Origin: Sphingomonas sp. So64.6b
GTDB lineage: Bacteria > Pseudomonadota > Alphaproteobacteria > Sphingomonadales > Sphingomonadaceae
NCBI RefSeq assembly: GCF_014171475.1
Contig: NZ_CP048817.1
Coordinates: 4,556,501-4,620,500 of the forward strand
Reading direction: 5' to 3'
Length of the DNA stretch: 64,000 nucleotides
The position numbers were made by a program, and so were the translations under genes. Shown in pieces: positions 51,970-61,475 of this stretch (its first letter is position 1; the number at the start of each line of letters is the position of its first letter). The notes under the pieces were generated by a model. It searched no databases and was not told the origin of the DNA. It worked only from the letters and a program-made list of their open reading frames with translations.

Positions 51970-54110
51970 CGCACTCCCCGCATCGCACCAGCAGCGACAT
52001 CAAATTCTCCCACGCGCTGACGGGGCCGTTTCTGCCGCAGCCCGGCAAGGTGCCGGGCTGGCCGTTCGCCGAGATGGGGCGATGGAAAATCGATGTCGAC
52101 GGCGCGATCGACGATTGGCTGCAGGGCCTGCGCGAATGGCGCACTGAGCACCTCATCCGGATCGGCTTCGACGACGCGGCCTATCGCCGGCCTGAGCTGG
52201 CCTGGGCGCAACGCAACTTCGTCCATGTCCAGATGATGGCTGAGGACCGCTACCTCTATGATCCGGACACCGGTCGCTACACGGTCGACCGTTATCTCGA
52301 CGATCTGGAGGCGCGCTTCGGCGGGGTCGACAGCGTGCTGCTGTGGTATATCTATCCCAATATCGGGATCGACGATCGCAACCAGTTCGACCTGATCGAG
52401 GCGCTGCCCGGCGGGATCGAGGGCGTGTGCGGCATGGTCGACGATTTTCATGCGCGCGGCGTCAAGGTGCTGTTGCCGACCATGCCGTGGGACAATGGCA
52501 CCCGCCCCGCCGGCAGGCCCGACTGGGAACGGATGGCCGATCTGGTCGTCGCGACCGGCGCCGATGGCATCAACGGCGACACCTATAGCGGCGTGCCGCG
52601 CGCCTTTCTCGAAGCGTGCGACGCGCGCGGCCGCTCGGTCGTGCTGCAGCCAGAGACGACCGCCCAGGCCGGTGACCATATCCTGTCATGGAATGTGCAG
52701 AGCTGGGCCAAGCGCATTCCGACCGACACCATCCCGGCCGTGCTCAAGCTGAAATGGCTCGAGCCGCGGCATATCATCAACATCGAGAACCGCTGGGGCC
52801 GCGAGCGCAACAACGACCTGCAACAGGCCTTCTTCAACGGCATCGGCTACAATGCCTGGGAGAATGTCTTCGGTTTCATGAACCAGCTGACGCCGCGTGA
52901 CGGCGAGACGCTGCGCCGCGTCGCGACCGTGCAGCGCCGCTTCGCCCCGCTGCTGGTCAGCGCCGATTGGACGCCCTTTGCGCACACGCTTCAGGCCGGG
53001 GTGTTCGCCAGCCGCTTTCCGGGCGAGGGCATGACGCTGTGGACCATCGTCAACCGCAATGAATATGCGGTGGACGGCGAGCAGGTCGTCCTGCCGCATG
53101 CCGCGGGCGCGTCCTATTTCGATGTGTGGAACGGCACGTCCCTGACACCGCGTATCGCCGATGATCAGGCGGTGTTCGCGTTGCCGCTCGAAGGGCGGGG
53201 GTTCGGCGGCATCCTTGCTATGACCGATGCAGCGCCCGAATGGCTGCCCGGCTTCCTCGACACAATGCGTGCCCACGCCGCGACGCCGCTCGCCGAATAT
53301 TCGGCCGAGTGGCGCTCGCTGCAGCAGGAGCTCGTCGCCATCGCGCCGACGGCGCGAGCCGAGACGCTGCCCGAGAGCATGGTGGATATTCCCGCCGGCA
53401 CGTTCGACTTTGCCGTGCATGGCGTGGTGATCGAGGGCTACGCCGCCGAGGGCGTCGACGTACAATATCCATGGGAGCCGAACGCCCGGCGCCATCACCG
53501 CCAACGGCTCGACGTCGCGGCCTTCGCAATAGACCGTTTCCCGGTGACCAATGCCGCGTTCAAACTGTTCCTAGATGCGAGCGGCTATCACCCGGCCGAT
53601 GCGCATAACTTCCTGCTTCACTGGCAGGATGGTGCGCCGCCGTCGGGATGGGGCAATAAGCCGGTCACCTGGGTGTCGATCGAGGATGCTCGTGCCTATG
53701 CCGCCTGGGCGGGCAAACGCCTGCCGCGCGAGTGGGAATGGCACTACGCCGCGCAAGGGCGGGACGGTCGTCGTTACCCTTGGGGTGATGATTGGAATTC
53801 CGCTGCGGTGCCCGAACCGGCCTGTGGTCGGACAATGCCGGTTCCCGCCGATGTCGACGCGCACCCGGCCGGCGCAAGCCCGTTCGGAGTGATGGATCTG
53901 GTCGGCAATGTCTGGCAGTGGACCGACGAATATCGCGACGAGCATGTCCGCGGCGCGGTGCTGCGCGGGGGCAGCGCCTATCAGCCGCAGACCTCGCACT
54001 GGTATTTCCCTCAGGCCTATGCGCTCGATCAACATGGCAAGTTTTTGCTCATGTCGCCAGGCAAGGACCGCTCGGCGGGGATCGGATTCCGTTGTGTCGT
54101 CGATCGCTGA
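51966..54110 (+). CDS. Fusion of a glycosidase-like barrel with a SUMF1/FGE-like domain lacking the catalytic cysteines
   Basis: 714 residues from ATG 51966 (ATGA overlap with the kinase). Residues 20-455 look like a TIM-barrel glycoside hydrolase with no family I can name: FHARGVKVLLPTMPWDNGTR, TGADGINGDTYSGVPRAFLE, RSVVLQPETTAQ and YNAWENVFGFMNQLTPRD. D and E in these strands could be the acid pair. Residues 470-714 are a formylglycine-generating-enzyme-like domain (MVDIPAGTFDFAV, RFPVTNAAFKLFLDAS, FGVMDLVGNVWQWTDEYRDE, AVLRGGSAYQPQTSHWYF, GIGFRC). The Cys pair that follows RGGS in true FGEs is missing, so it is probably a carbohydrate-binding or structural module. No signal peptide; cytoplasmic. 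Confidence 0.8.
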   Translation: MTHSPHRTSSDIKFSHALTGPFLPQPGKVPGWPFAEMGRWKIDVDGAIDDWLQGLREWRTEHLIRIGFDDAAYRRPELAWAQRNFVHVQMMAEDRYLYDPDTGRYTVDRYLDDLEARFGGVDSVLLWYIYPNIGIDDRNQFDLIEALPGGIEGVCGMVDDFHARGVKVLLPTMPWDNGTRPAGRPDWERMADLVVATGADGINGDTYSGVPRAFLEACDARGRSVVLQPETTAQAGDHILSWNVQSWAKRIPTDTIPAVLKLKWLEPRHIINIENRWGRERNNDLQQAFFNGIGYNAWENVFGFMNQLTPRDGETLRRVATVQRRFAPLLVSADWTPFAHTLQAGVFASRFPGEGMTLWTIVNRNEYAVDGEQVVLPHAAGASYFDVWNGTSLTPRIADDQAVFALPLEGRGFGGILAMTDAAPEWLPGFLDTMRAHAATPLAEYSAEWRSLQQELVAIAPTARAETLPESMVDIPAGTFDFAVHGVVIEGYAAEGVDVQYPWEPNARRHHRQRLDVAAFAIDRFPVTNAAFKLFLDASGYHPADAHNFLLHWQDGAPPSGWGNKPVTWVSIEDARAYAAWAGKRLPREWEWHYAAQGRDGRRYPWGDDWNSAAVPEPACGRTMPVPADVDAHPAGASPFGVMDLVGNVWQWTDEYRDEHVRGAVLRGGSAYQPQTSHWYFPQAYALDQHGKFLLMSPGKDRSAGIGFRCVVDR

Positions 54111-55998
54111 CCTCGCCCTCACGCCGGCTGTTATCGCGAAGCTGCCCGGAGCAATGACCTTTGCTGCGCCTGACGCGGTAGCGCTGGGCGGCGTGCTCGG
54201 CGAGGCGCTCGCCGCCAATCATCGCGGCCGGCTGTCGCGTTTCATTGTCGACGAGACGAGTCCGGCCATCGCGCTGTTCGAAGCCGCCGAGACGTGCTGC
54301 AATATCGCCGGCGACTGGTATGGCGAGCATGCCGGCAAATGGCTTCAGGCCGCGACGCGCGCTGCCATCCGCACCGGCGACAAGGCTCTGCTGGAGCATG
54401 TCCGCCATGTCGCCGATCATCTGGTCGCGCTGCAGGATAGCGATGGGTATCTCGGCAACTACGCGCCCGAGCGTCGTTTCACCCAGCCGCAGCCGGCCAG
54501 GCCGGAAAGCTGGGACGGGGCGCCCGCTTTGCGCACCTGGGACATATGGACTCATAGCTATCTGATGCTCGGGCTGCTCGAGCTGGCTCGCCATACCGGC
54601 GAGCGCTGCTATCGCGACGCTGCCGCGCGGATCGGCGATCTGGTATGGCGCACGCTCAGCGAAGGGCAGGTTACGATCACCGGTCTCGGCAATCATTTCG
54701 GCCTGTCGGCGAGTGTCGTGATTGACCCCGCCATTGAACTCCATGCCGCGACCGGTGAACAACGATATCTTGACCTCGCGCGCCTCGTGCTCGGCCAGAT
54801 CGATCGCGAACCGCGCAACGCGCTTTTGTCGCGCGCTCTCGCCGGCGCGGACGCATCGGAAATCGCCACCGGCAAGGTCTATCAATTGCTATGGAATCTG
54901 GTCGGCATCGCCAAGCTGTACCGCGCCACCGGCGAAGGCGACTATCTGCGTGCGGTCGAGCACCTTTGGCGCAACGTGCGTGACCATCACTTGACGCTGG
55001 GCGGCGCGCCATATGGCGGCATCGCGCATCGTTCGCGCGAGGTGTTCAACCCTGCCGGCGTGTTCAGCCCGTACGGCTATGTCGAGACCTGCTCGACCAT
55101 GGCGTGGATCCAGCTCAACCGCGAACTGCTGGCGATCACCGGGGCGGCGCACTATGCTCAGGAAATCGAACGCACCGCCTATAACGACTTGCTCGGTGCT
55201 CAGGCCCCGAATGGTGAGGACTGGTGCTATTACAGCTTCCCCAACGGCCGCCGCGTTCACACCACCTATTGGCGCTGCTGCAAGTCGAGCGGGGCGGTCG
55301 CGCTCGAGGAACTGGCGCCGGTCGCGTACGGCGTGACGGCGGACGGTGCCGTCGCGGTGAACCTGCTCGGCCCGTCGGTGGCGAGGCTGGGGACGACTGC
55401 CGGCGCGGTAATGATCGAGCAGCGGACCCGCTACCCGTTCGACGGCGCCATCGATCTGCTCGTAACGCCGGAGCCCGCTGAGTCCTTTGCGATCGATATC
55501 CGCATTCCTGACTGGGCCGAGGGCGCGACACTGGCCGTGAACGGGGCGCCGGGGACGGATGTGGTTGCCGGCCTCTATGCCCGCATCGCCCGGACCTGGC
55601 AGGCCGGCGACATCGTGACGCTGCGTCTTCCATTGGTACCGCGCCTGCACCGCGGCATCGCGCGCAACGTGCAGGAGTCACTGGCGCCGGGCGGCGAGCC
55701 GGTGCGACAGGAAGTACTGCACTTCGACTATGCCGCGATCACGCTTGGCCCGCTGGTTTATGCCACCGGCCTGGTCGATGACTTCAAGGTCGAAGAAACG
55801 ATCCGTCTGCCCGATGCTCCCGCTAAAGACTGGCTGACCGTCATACCGGCCAGCGGGGAAGCACCGGGCGACACCGTGCGGTTGAGCCCACAGGGGCGCG
55901 CGCCCATCGACTATGCGCCCTGGTACCGCGCCGGCGGCATGGCGGATGGGACGTGGCGGCTGACCTGGCTGATGTTGGCACCGGAGGGATCGTCATGA
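54094..55998 (+). CDS. GH127 (DUF1680) glycosidase, beta-L-arabinofuranosidase-like
   Basis: 634 residues from GTG 54094, whose first codons overlap the preceding gene's end by 17 bp. The (alpha/alpha)6 barrel shows LQDSDGYLGNY, ARHTGERCYRDAAARIGDLV and NPAGVFSPYGYVETCSTMAW. The GH127 zinc/catalytic residues are visible: E331 and C333 in VETC, and C395-C396 in YWRCCKSSG. Family members release beta-L-arabinofuranose, and one clade acts on the branched acid sugar aceric acid. No signal peptide, so it works on imported oligosaccharides. The frame upstream of 54094 is a shadow. Confidence 0.87.
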   Translation: MSSIADLALTPAVIAKLPGAMTFAAPDAVALGGVLGEALAANHRGRLSRFIVDETSPAIALFEAAETCCNIAGDWYGEHAGKWLQAATRAAIRTGDKALLEHVRHVADHLVALQDSDGYLGNYAPERRFTQPQPARPESWDGAPALRTWDIWTHSYLMLGLLELARHTGERCYRDAAARIGDLVWRTLSEGQVTITGLGNHFGLSASVVIDPAIELHAATGEQRYLDLARLVLGQIDREPRNALLSRALAGADASEIATGKVYQLLWNLVGIAKLYRATGEGDYLRAVEHLWRNVRDHHLTLGGAPYGGIAHRSREVFNPAGVFSPYGYVETCSTMAWIQLNRELLAITGAAHYAQEIERTAYNDLLGAQAPNGEDWCYYSFPNGRRVHTTYWRCCKSSGAVALEELAPVAYGVTADGAVAVNLLGPSVARLGTTAGAVMIEQRTRYPFDGAIDLLVTPEPAESFAIDIRIPDWAEGATLAVNGAPGTDVVAGLYARIARTWQAGDIVTLRLPLVPRLHRGIARNVQESLAPGGEPVRQEVLHFDYAAITLGPLVYATGLVDDFKVEETIRLPDAPAKDWLTVIPASGEAPGDTVRLSPQGRAPIDYAPWYRAGGMADGTWRLTWLMLAPEGSS

Positions 55999-57167
55999 CC
56001 GCGCGATCGTTGTTCAGCAGTGCCAGGCGCACTGGTCCGGCCGGGCCCCTCAGCGGGGTCAAGGTGCTCGACCTCAGTGCTTATATCGCCGGCCCCTATG
56101 GCTGTACCCTGCTCGCCGACCAAGGTGCAGATGTGATCAAGGTCGAGCCGCCCGGCGGCGACAATCTGCGCCAATATCCGTCCACCCTGCAGGGCGAGAA
56201 CCGCGCCTTTCTCGGCGTCAATCGCAGCAAGCAGGGCGCCATGCTCGACCTCAAGAACGCAGAGGATCGCGCGGTATTACTCGCTCTCGCCGACGAAGCC
56301 GATGTGCTGGTGCATAATTTTCGCCCCGGCGTGCCCGAGCGGCTGGGGATCGATTTCGACCAGCTCAGCGCCCGCAATTCCAGGCTGATCTATTGCGCAG
56401 TGACCGGTTATGGCGAGGAGGGGCCGCTGCGCGACCGTGCCGGTTACGATCAGGTGCTGCAAGCAATGACCGGCATGTGCGTGCTTCAGGGCAAGCCGGG
56501 ATGTGAGCCCGAGCTCACCTATGGTTCTCCGGTCGACTATTATGCCGCAGCGCTGGTCGCCGCCGGCGTCGCCTCGGCGCTGTTCGAACGCGAGCGCAGC
56601 GGGCGCGGGCAGTTCGTGGGCGTGTCGCTGCTGCGCAGCGCGCTCACCATGCAGTCGGCGCGGCTTATCTGTGCCCAGGGTGAAACGCTCGACATCTGGC
56701 GCGACATGCGCTCGGGCGGCATTACGGGTCTCTACCCCACCGCTGACGGGCATATTTATCTTTCCGCCAATACGCCGCGCTTCTGGCATGCGCTGTGCCG
56801 GCTAACCTGCCTGGCCGAGCTCGGCGATGACCCCCGCTACGACAGCGTCAAGAAGCGCGCGGAGCACGCCGGAGAGATCGTTCCACGTCTAAAGGAAGTC
56901 CTGATGACGCGTAATGCGCGGGAATGGGAAGAACTCCTGGCCGATCAGGTGCCTTGCTCCGTCGCGCGTCCGGTCGAGGACATGTTCGATCATCCACAGG
57001 TTCTGGCCGAGGAATTGATCGCGCCGATCGCGCATGACGCGCTCGGCAGCTATCGCGGTGTAACGCGGCCGATCAAATATGGGCGCACACCCGGACCCGA
57101 TCCCTTTGCCGCGCCTCTGCTCGGGCAGGACACGATGCGAGTGAAACGAGGGCCGGCAGCCGACTGA
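55995..57167 (+). CDS. Class III (CaiB/BaiF) CoA-transferase
   Basis: 390 residues from ATG 55995 (ATGA overlap with the GH127 stop). Typical blocks: GVKVLDLSAYIAGPYGCTLL, DVIKVEPPGGDNLRQYP, NRSKQGAMLDLKNAEDRAVL, and SPVDYYAAALVAAGVASALF, in which the Asp is the residue that forms the glutaryl/aspartyl-CoA intermediate. It transfers CoA between organic acids. A CoA-transferase at the end of a glycosidase operon is unusual and suggests that the sugar is turned into an acid and then a CoA thioester, perhaps for the CitE-like lyase. Confidence 0.88.
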   Translation: MTARSLFSSARRTGPAGPLSGVKVLDLSAYIAGPYGCTLLADQGADVIKVEPPGGDNLRQYPSTLQGENRAFLGVNRSKQGAMLDLKNAEDRAVLLALADEADVLVHNFRPGVPERLGIDFDQLSARNSRLIYCAVTGYGEEGPLRDRAGYDQVLQAMTGMCVLQGKPGCEPELTYGSPVDYYAAALVAAGVASALFERERSGRGQFVGVSLLRSALTMQSARLICAQGETLDIWRDMRSGGITGLYPTADGHIYLSANTPRFWHALCRLTCLAELGDDPRYDSVKKRAEHAGEIVPRLKEVLMTRNAREWEELLADQVPCSVARPVEDMFDHPQVLAEELIAPIAHDALGSYRGVTRPIKYGRTPGPDPFAAPLLGQDTMRVKRGPAAD

Positions 57168-57559
57168 CTAAGGTGAACGGCGCGCATCGCGATCACCGCT
57201 GATTTCTGTTCGTCTACAATGTTCTGGAAAAAGCCGCCGTGTTGGATACAACTTCTCCGGGTGGTTGCATTGAAATCAGGGGCCGTCGGACTTGGGCCGG
57301 CGAAGGACCGGCGGTTTTCATGACAACCTGTTATCGATGTCGCGCAGCCGGTTACGGCGACCATAAAATCTGCACGCCAATCTGCGCCAAAGACGACCTT
57401 TGGTGGAAAACACTCGGCCGCAGCTGACCTCGCCTTAGGGAACCCATCAAGGTTGGTCAGCACCGCTCAATTTATCCGCCCGCAGGACCGCCAATAGCAG
57501 CTGGACCTATCGCGCGGCCGCGCCATCCGGACTGACGGCGCTTCGACCCGATGCGCCGG
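57168..57559. other. Convergent intergenic region, no recognisable gene
   Basis: About 390 bp between the CoA-transferase and the convergent GlxA-like gene. A 62-codon plus frame (57239-57427) has several Cys (TTCYRCRAAGYGDHKICTPI), but neither a ribosome site nor known family was seen. There is no clear terminator. Confidence 0.35.
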
Positions 57560-58567
57560 TCACGCCCGTAGCGCGACGCCCAACGGCGGCGGCAGCCTGT
57601 GGGCCCGGGACGAGCGGATCCGGGCGCGCAACTCCCGCGGGCCAAGCCCCGATCTTCGCTGGATCAGACCACGCAAAGTCGAGGGGTCTGAATAGCCCAC
57701 ACGGTACGCGACTTCTTCGAATGCCAGCGTCGTCGTCTCGATCAGTTCGACGGCGCGCTCGACGCGCAATTGCTGGAGGAAGCGGACCGGCGACATGCCT
57801 GTAGCTGCTGTCACTCGTCGCGAGAAGGTCCGCGGCGACTGGCCGACCGCGTCCGCCACGTCGTTGACACTAATGCCGTCGCCGAGGCGGGGGCGCGCCC
57901 AAGCCGCAGCGCGCGCGACACTTTCGCTGGAGGCAGCGAGCAGTCCGATCGCCATATAGGGGAGCTGCGAGCGCCGTTCGTCGAGCACCATGCGCCGCGC
58001 ACAGCCTTCGGCCACCTCCGCGCCTGCATAGCGTGCGATCAGTCCGACCATCAGGTCGATCTGGGCCATTGCCGCGCCCGCGGTCGTGAACGCGCCGTCT
58101 CTCAGCACCAATTCGTCAATGTCGAGTGCTACCGCTGGATAGAGCTGGTCGAACACAGGGGCGAGCCACCAGGCGCTGGTTGCGCGTTTTCCGTCCAGCA
58201 GGCCGGTGCTGGCGAGCAGCAGGCTGCCGGTGCAAGAGGCGGTGATGTGTGCGCCCGCCCTTCGTGCCGCCAGGATCAAGTCACGGGCGATGATGGTGTC
58301 GGGTTCGGTAAGCCGAGTTCGATAGCATTCCGCCTTGGACAGGCCTTGCGCGGGGATGATGAACAGCTCCGGTTCGTCATGCGACGCCTCGGGGAAGGCG
58401 AGAAATGGTCGAAACAGCCCAGCGCCCGGCCCAACGATACGGACCTCGAACGCCAGCGGGCGGCCTGCGGCGATACAGATCCGATTGGCCATCGCCAGCA
58501 CATCGATGGTGACCGTGACGCTGGATGCCAGCGCGGTTTCGAGCGTAAGTATCGTCGTGGCGATCAT
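57560..58567 (-). CDS. GlxA-type transcriptional regulator (DJ-1/PfpI domain plus AraC HTH)
   Basis: 335 residues from ATG 58567; ATG 58597 or 58609 are alternatives. The N-terminal 190 residues are a DJ-1/PfpI-like fold (LFIIPAQGLS, HITASCTGSLLLASTGLLDG, RATSAWWLAPVF) with a nucleophile-elbow Cys, used for ligand sensing. The C-terminus is an AraC HTH pair (ISVNDVADAVGQSPRTFSRR, AFEEVAYRVGYSDPSTLRGL). It may regulate the nearby beta-hydroxyacid dehydrogenase or the glycosidase operon. Confidence 0.87.
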   Translation of the reverse strand: MIATTILTLETALASSVTVTIDVLAMANRICIAAGRPLAFEVRIVGPGAGLFRPFLAFPEASHDEPELFIIPAQGLSKAECYRTRLTEPDTIIARDLILAARRAGAHITASCTGSLLLASTGLLDGKRATSAWWLAPVFDQLYPAVALDIDELVLRDGAFTTAGAAMAQIDLMVGLIARYAGAEVAEGCARRMVLDERRSQLPYMAIGLLAASSESVARAAAWARPRLGDGISVNDVADAVGQSPRTFSRRVTAATGMSPVRFLQQLRVERAVELIETTTLAFEEVAYRVGYSDPSTLRGLIQRRSGLGPRELRARIRSSRAHRLPPPLGVALRA

Positions 58568-58809
58568 CTCGCGTCGTCCCTGTTCCGCTGCCCGCATTTG
58601 GCGCCACACAACGCTTCAATAGACCGCGCCGCTCTTGTGCGTAAAGCGCCAGCCGCCCCCAATGGCTCTGCAGCTGGCGATGCCAGATTGGTCGCCAGGC
58701 GCCTGCTTCGTTCGGCCAGAACCGCGCGTGGCAAATTCGCTAGGGTATGCGGAAGCGGTTCGCGCCCGCGGGTCGGTGGCGATCCACGCTATTTCGATCG
58801 TCTTGTCCA

Positions 58810-59679
58810 TCACCTCGCGTGATTCCGGAAAACGGTGCTGACCGCCGCCATGTCGAGCGCGCCGCCTCCATCGTCGATCACCGCTTCGAAAAGTTGCCGG
58901 CTGCGATCCAACAACACGGCATCGGCACCAGCGGCGGCCGCGGCCTCGGATACCAATGCTGCGTTCTTGCAGACGTCTTTGATTGCCGCCTCCGGCGAGA
59001 AGTCGCGCCGAACCATCTTATCAAGCTTGGCCATGGCCACATCGCTGCGCAATGGCCCCGAGCGGATGATCTCCTGGAACAGCGCCAAATTCACCCCCAT
59101 CGCGACCGCGAGATTAGCAGCCTCGGCCAGCGAAGCGATCGTGGCGATCAGATAGAGGTTGACTGCAAGCTTCATAGCTGTGGCGGAGGGGACCGGGCCG
59201 ATGACCCGCATTTCGCGGCACATCGGCGCGAGCAGCGGGCGCGATCGCTCGACCGCCTCGGCGTCGCCGGCCAGCATCGCCACCAGCGTGCCGCGTTCGG
59301 CAGGGCCGCGCGAGCCCGAGACCGGCGCTTCCACAAACGCGCCGCCGCCCGCGTGAATTTCGGTTTCGAGCGCGCGTGAATATCCAGGCGCATGCGTGCC
59401 CATGTTGATGATCAACTTGCCGGCGACGCGGTCGCCGAGCGATGCATCAGCCCGGCCGAGCACGAAATCGGCGGCTGCATCGTCGCGCAACATCAGGATG
59501 ATCGCGTCGCACGCCGCAAAGAGGGCCTTGGGTGTATCCACCGCGTTGGCGCCAAGGGCAGCTAGTCTCGCGCGGGGGGGGGCGGACCGGTTATAGACGG
59601 TCAGATCTTGGCCAGCGTGCCTGAGACGGGCAGCCATTGGCTCCCCCATCAGACCCAAACCTGCAAACCCCAAACGCAT
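58810..59679 (-). CDS. NAD(P)-dependent beta-hydroxyacid dehydrogenase (3-hydroxyisobutyrate / tartronate-semialdehyde reductase family)
   Basis: 289 residues. The N-terminal Rossmann loop is MRLGFAGLGLMGEPMAARLR. The substrate loop is FVEAPVSGSRGPAERGTLVA and the catalytic Lys is in MKLAVNLYLIATIASLAEA (KLxxN motif). It interconverts a 2- or 3-hydroxy acid and a semialdehyde. Near the sugar-acid locus it could reduce tartronate semialdehyde or a similar intermediate (inference). Same strand as the GlxA gene, 240 bp upstream. Confidence 0.9.
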   Translation of the reverse strand: MRLGFAGLGLMGEPMAARLRHAGQDLTVYNRSAPPRARLAALGANAVDTPKALFAACDAIILMLRDDAAADFVLGRADASLGDRVAGKLIINMGTHAPGYSRALETEIHAGGGAFVEAPVSGSRGPAERGTLVAMLAGDAEAVERSRPLLAPMCREMRVIGPVPSATAMKLAVNLYLIATIASLAEAANLAVAMGVNLALFQEIIRSGPLRSDVAMAKLDKMVRRDFSPEAAIKDVCKNAALVSEAAAAAGADAVLLDRSRQLFEAVIDDGGGALDMAAVSTVFRNHAR

Positions 59680-59901
59680 ACCCGATTATAGCCGCGCATA
59701 ATTCGTCAGGTAGTGGCGATTTCGCCGCTCATCGAGCTTAGCTCGCCAAATTCTGGTCAAAGGAGGTGAAAAGATTGTGCGCCGCTGGACGACGGCCTCG
59801 GGCGCAAGTGCCGGCCGCAGCTCAAGCTGGCTAAGCATGTCCACGCCGCGCGAAAGCACAAGCTTTGGTTCGACGTGACTAGGTTAATGCCGATGCAGGC
59901 G
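59680..59901. other. No recognisable gene
   Basis: About 220 bp, beginning upstream of the dehydrogenase. A plus-strand stretch reads LDDGLGRKCRPQLKLAKHVH, which is protein-like but unplaced. Probably part of the decayed area that continues to 61.4 kb. Confidence 0.3.
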
Positions 59902-60685
59902 TCAGTTAAGGTCGCCACCAAGTCGTGTTCTGGTAGATGACGGCACCATCGACGTCCGGCGCGTCACTATCCATTCGTCGCGCAATCCCGGCCTGAGCGA
60001 GAAATGCATCGTGTCTACGGATCGACGCGAAGTCGTGTCAGCATGAGCATCACAATGGCCAGGTCTTTTAGCGCGCCACTCCCAAGGAGGATCAAATCGC
60101 CCCGCCCACAAACCCAGCCGTTGTCCGCGTGCGTCATTCTGCGTGTCTGAATATTGCCCCTCGACGTCCATTGCTGCGTCTCGCGTCACCATGTCCAGGT
60201 TCAACGAGTCGATACCGTTCTCGCATGACTCTGCCGTACCGCACGGTATGTCGCGGACAAAACACCGGCCAATAAAGCGTCGAGACGAAATGTCGGGTCC
60301 TTCACGACGGCACGCTACGGTGCGACCATCTATCAACTCTGCGAGTTCCGTTTGGGCGTAGTCGCCGCAGCGCCACGGGCGTCCGCCACGTTCACAGAAC
60401 TGGCTGAGTTCAGGCGCGCCGATCGTCCACAGGTCGACCTCCACACCATCGATCTGGAGCGTGTCCCATCCACACTCCGGGCTCTGCCAAAGAGCTCCGC
60501 GGGCAGCTTAGCGCTTGTTGAGCGAGCGCCGGCGGCGCCCCGGCAGGGGCGGCCGAACGCTCTGCAGCGAGGGCGGCAGCCCGCCTTGCATCCGCTTGCT
60601 TGATCGGATGTACATGGGGCCGCACGACGTCGTACAGAAATAGGCCAGCACCCAGAATGGCTGCCAGCAGCAAGAGCCAGCGCAT
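59902..60685 (-). pseudogene. Thermonuclease (SNase-like) family protein, frameshifted
   Basis: The N-terminal piece from ATG 60685 is a membrane/signal anchor (MRWLLLLAAILGAGLFLYDV) and a linker ending QQALSCPRSS. The nuclease-like part continues in another frame: DTLQIDGVEVDLWTIGAPEL, SQFCERGGRPWRCGDYAQ, GRCFV, and the family's end LGLWAGRFDPPWEWR. A shift near 60490 separates the two, and a stop (TAA) precedes the second in its own frame. The DGDT motif is damaged, and the part after RCFV is poorly conserved. Probably a dead gene for an exported nuclease-like protein. Confidence 0.7.
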
Positions 60686-60939
60686 GGCTCAGCCAAATCG
60701 CGATACATGGGTTGTCGGCATGGGCGATCTCCTTTTGGATGAGCCATTCCACACACCTAGCAGCGCAACTGGCAAGTGACGCAAGTTAACAGCGGGCGAG
60801 CGAGTGGCTTTTGGGTGCCGAGAGCGAAAATCGCCCCAATAGAGGATAAGTCGTTTCGACTCATTTACACATCTCACTAGTCGAAACGAAAGCCGCCCCC
60901 GCACCATTCATCGCGAAATGCGAAACTGATATCGTCAAT

Positions 60940-61220
60940 CTCGCCGATCAGCGAGGTACTCGGCGGGGCCCGCGCCGCGCAAGGCCGCTGCGACGCTCTG
61001 GTGTTCGATGACGTGCTGCCCGACCACAGCGCGCAGAGCTTGGCCGCCGAGTTGCGCGCGCTGCACGCCGATCTGCGGTTGCTAGTATATCGAGCGATGG
61101 TGCAGCAGCTTAGACCGACACTTCCGCACCAACCGTTCCCCGACGACGCTTGCCCGACCCTATTCCGGCGGCCAATTGCAGGCGGTGCTCTGGCGCTCGG
61201 GTTGCCACGCTGCGCAAGGC
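60940..61220 (+). pseudogene. Possible degenerate response-regulator receiver domain
   Basis: A plus frame reads EVLGGARAAQGRCDALVFDD, VLPDHSAQSLAAELRALHAD, LRLLVY and then LPHQPFPDDACPTLFRR. This resembles the D-D/LPD phosphoacceptor strand and the 'KPF...L...I' end of receiver domains, such as those at the C-terminus of hybrid kinases. The first strands and the conserved Lys are missing or changed (HQPF). Support is weak. Confidence 0.3.
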
Positions 61221-61475
61221 GAAAGGGGGCTGAATCACAGCCGCTCGGCGCGCGCCAGAATCATCCTGATGGTCTCCGCCGCCTGCAGCGGAAAACGGTC
61301 GTGCCCTGTTTGGAAAAGTTTGGAATGCTGGGCGATCCGGGCGCCGCCACTCTTGCAGCCATGCAGCACTGGCTTGCGCTACAATACAAAAAGATATGCG
61401 CGTCGTGCGAGCACTCGCTTCGTACGGTAAAAGCGTGGAATGACATCGACCCGCGCATCGTTTACGCGCGCCCAG

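Noticed and set aside
53908..54093. N-terminal extension of the GH127 gene
   Set aside because: This stretch overlaps the FGE-like domain in another frame and is Arg/Ser-rich; GTG 54094 gives the normal start with a small overlap.
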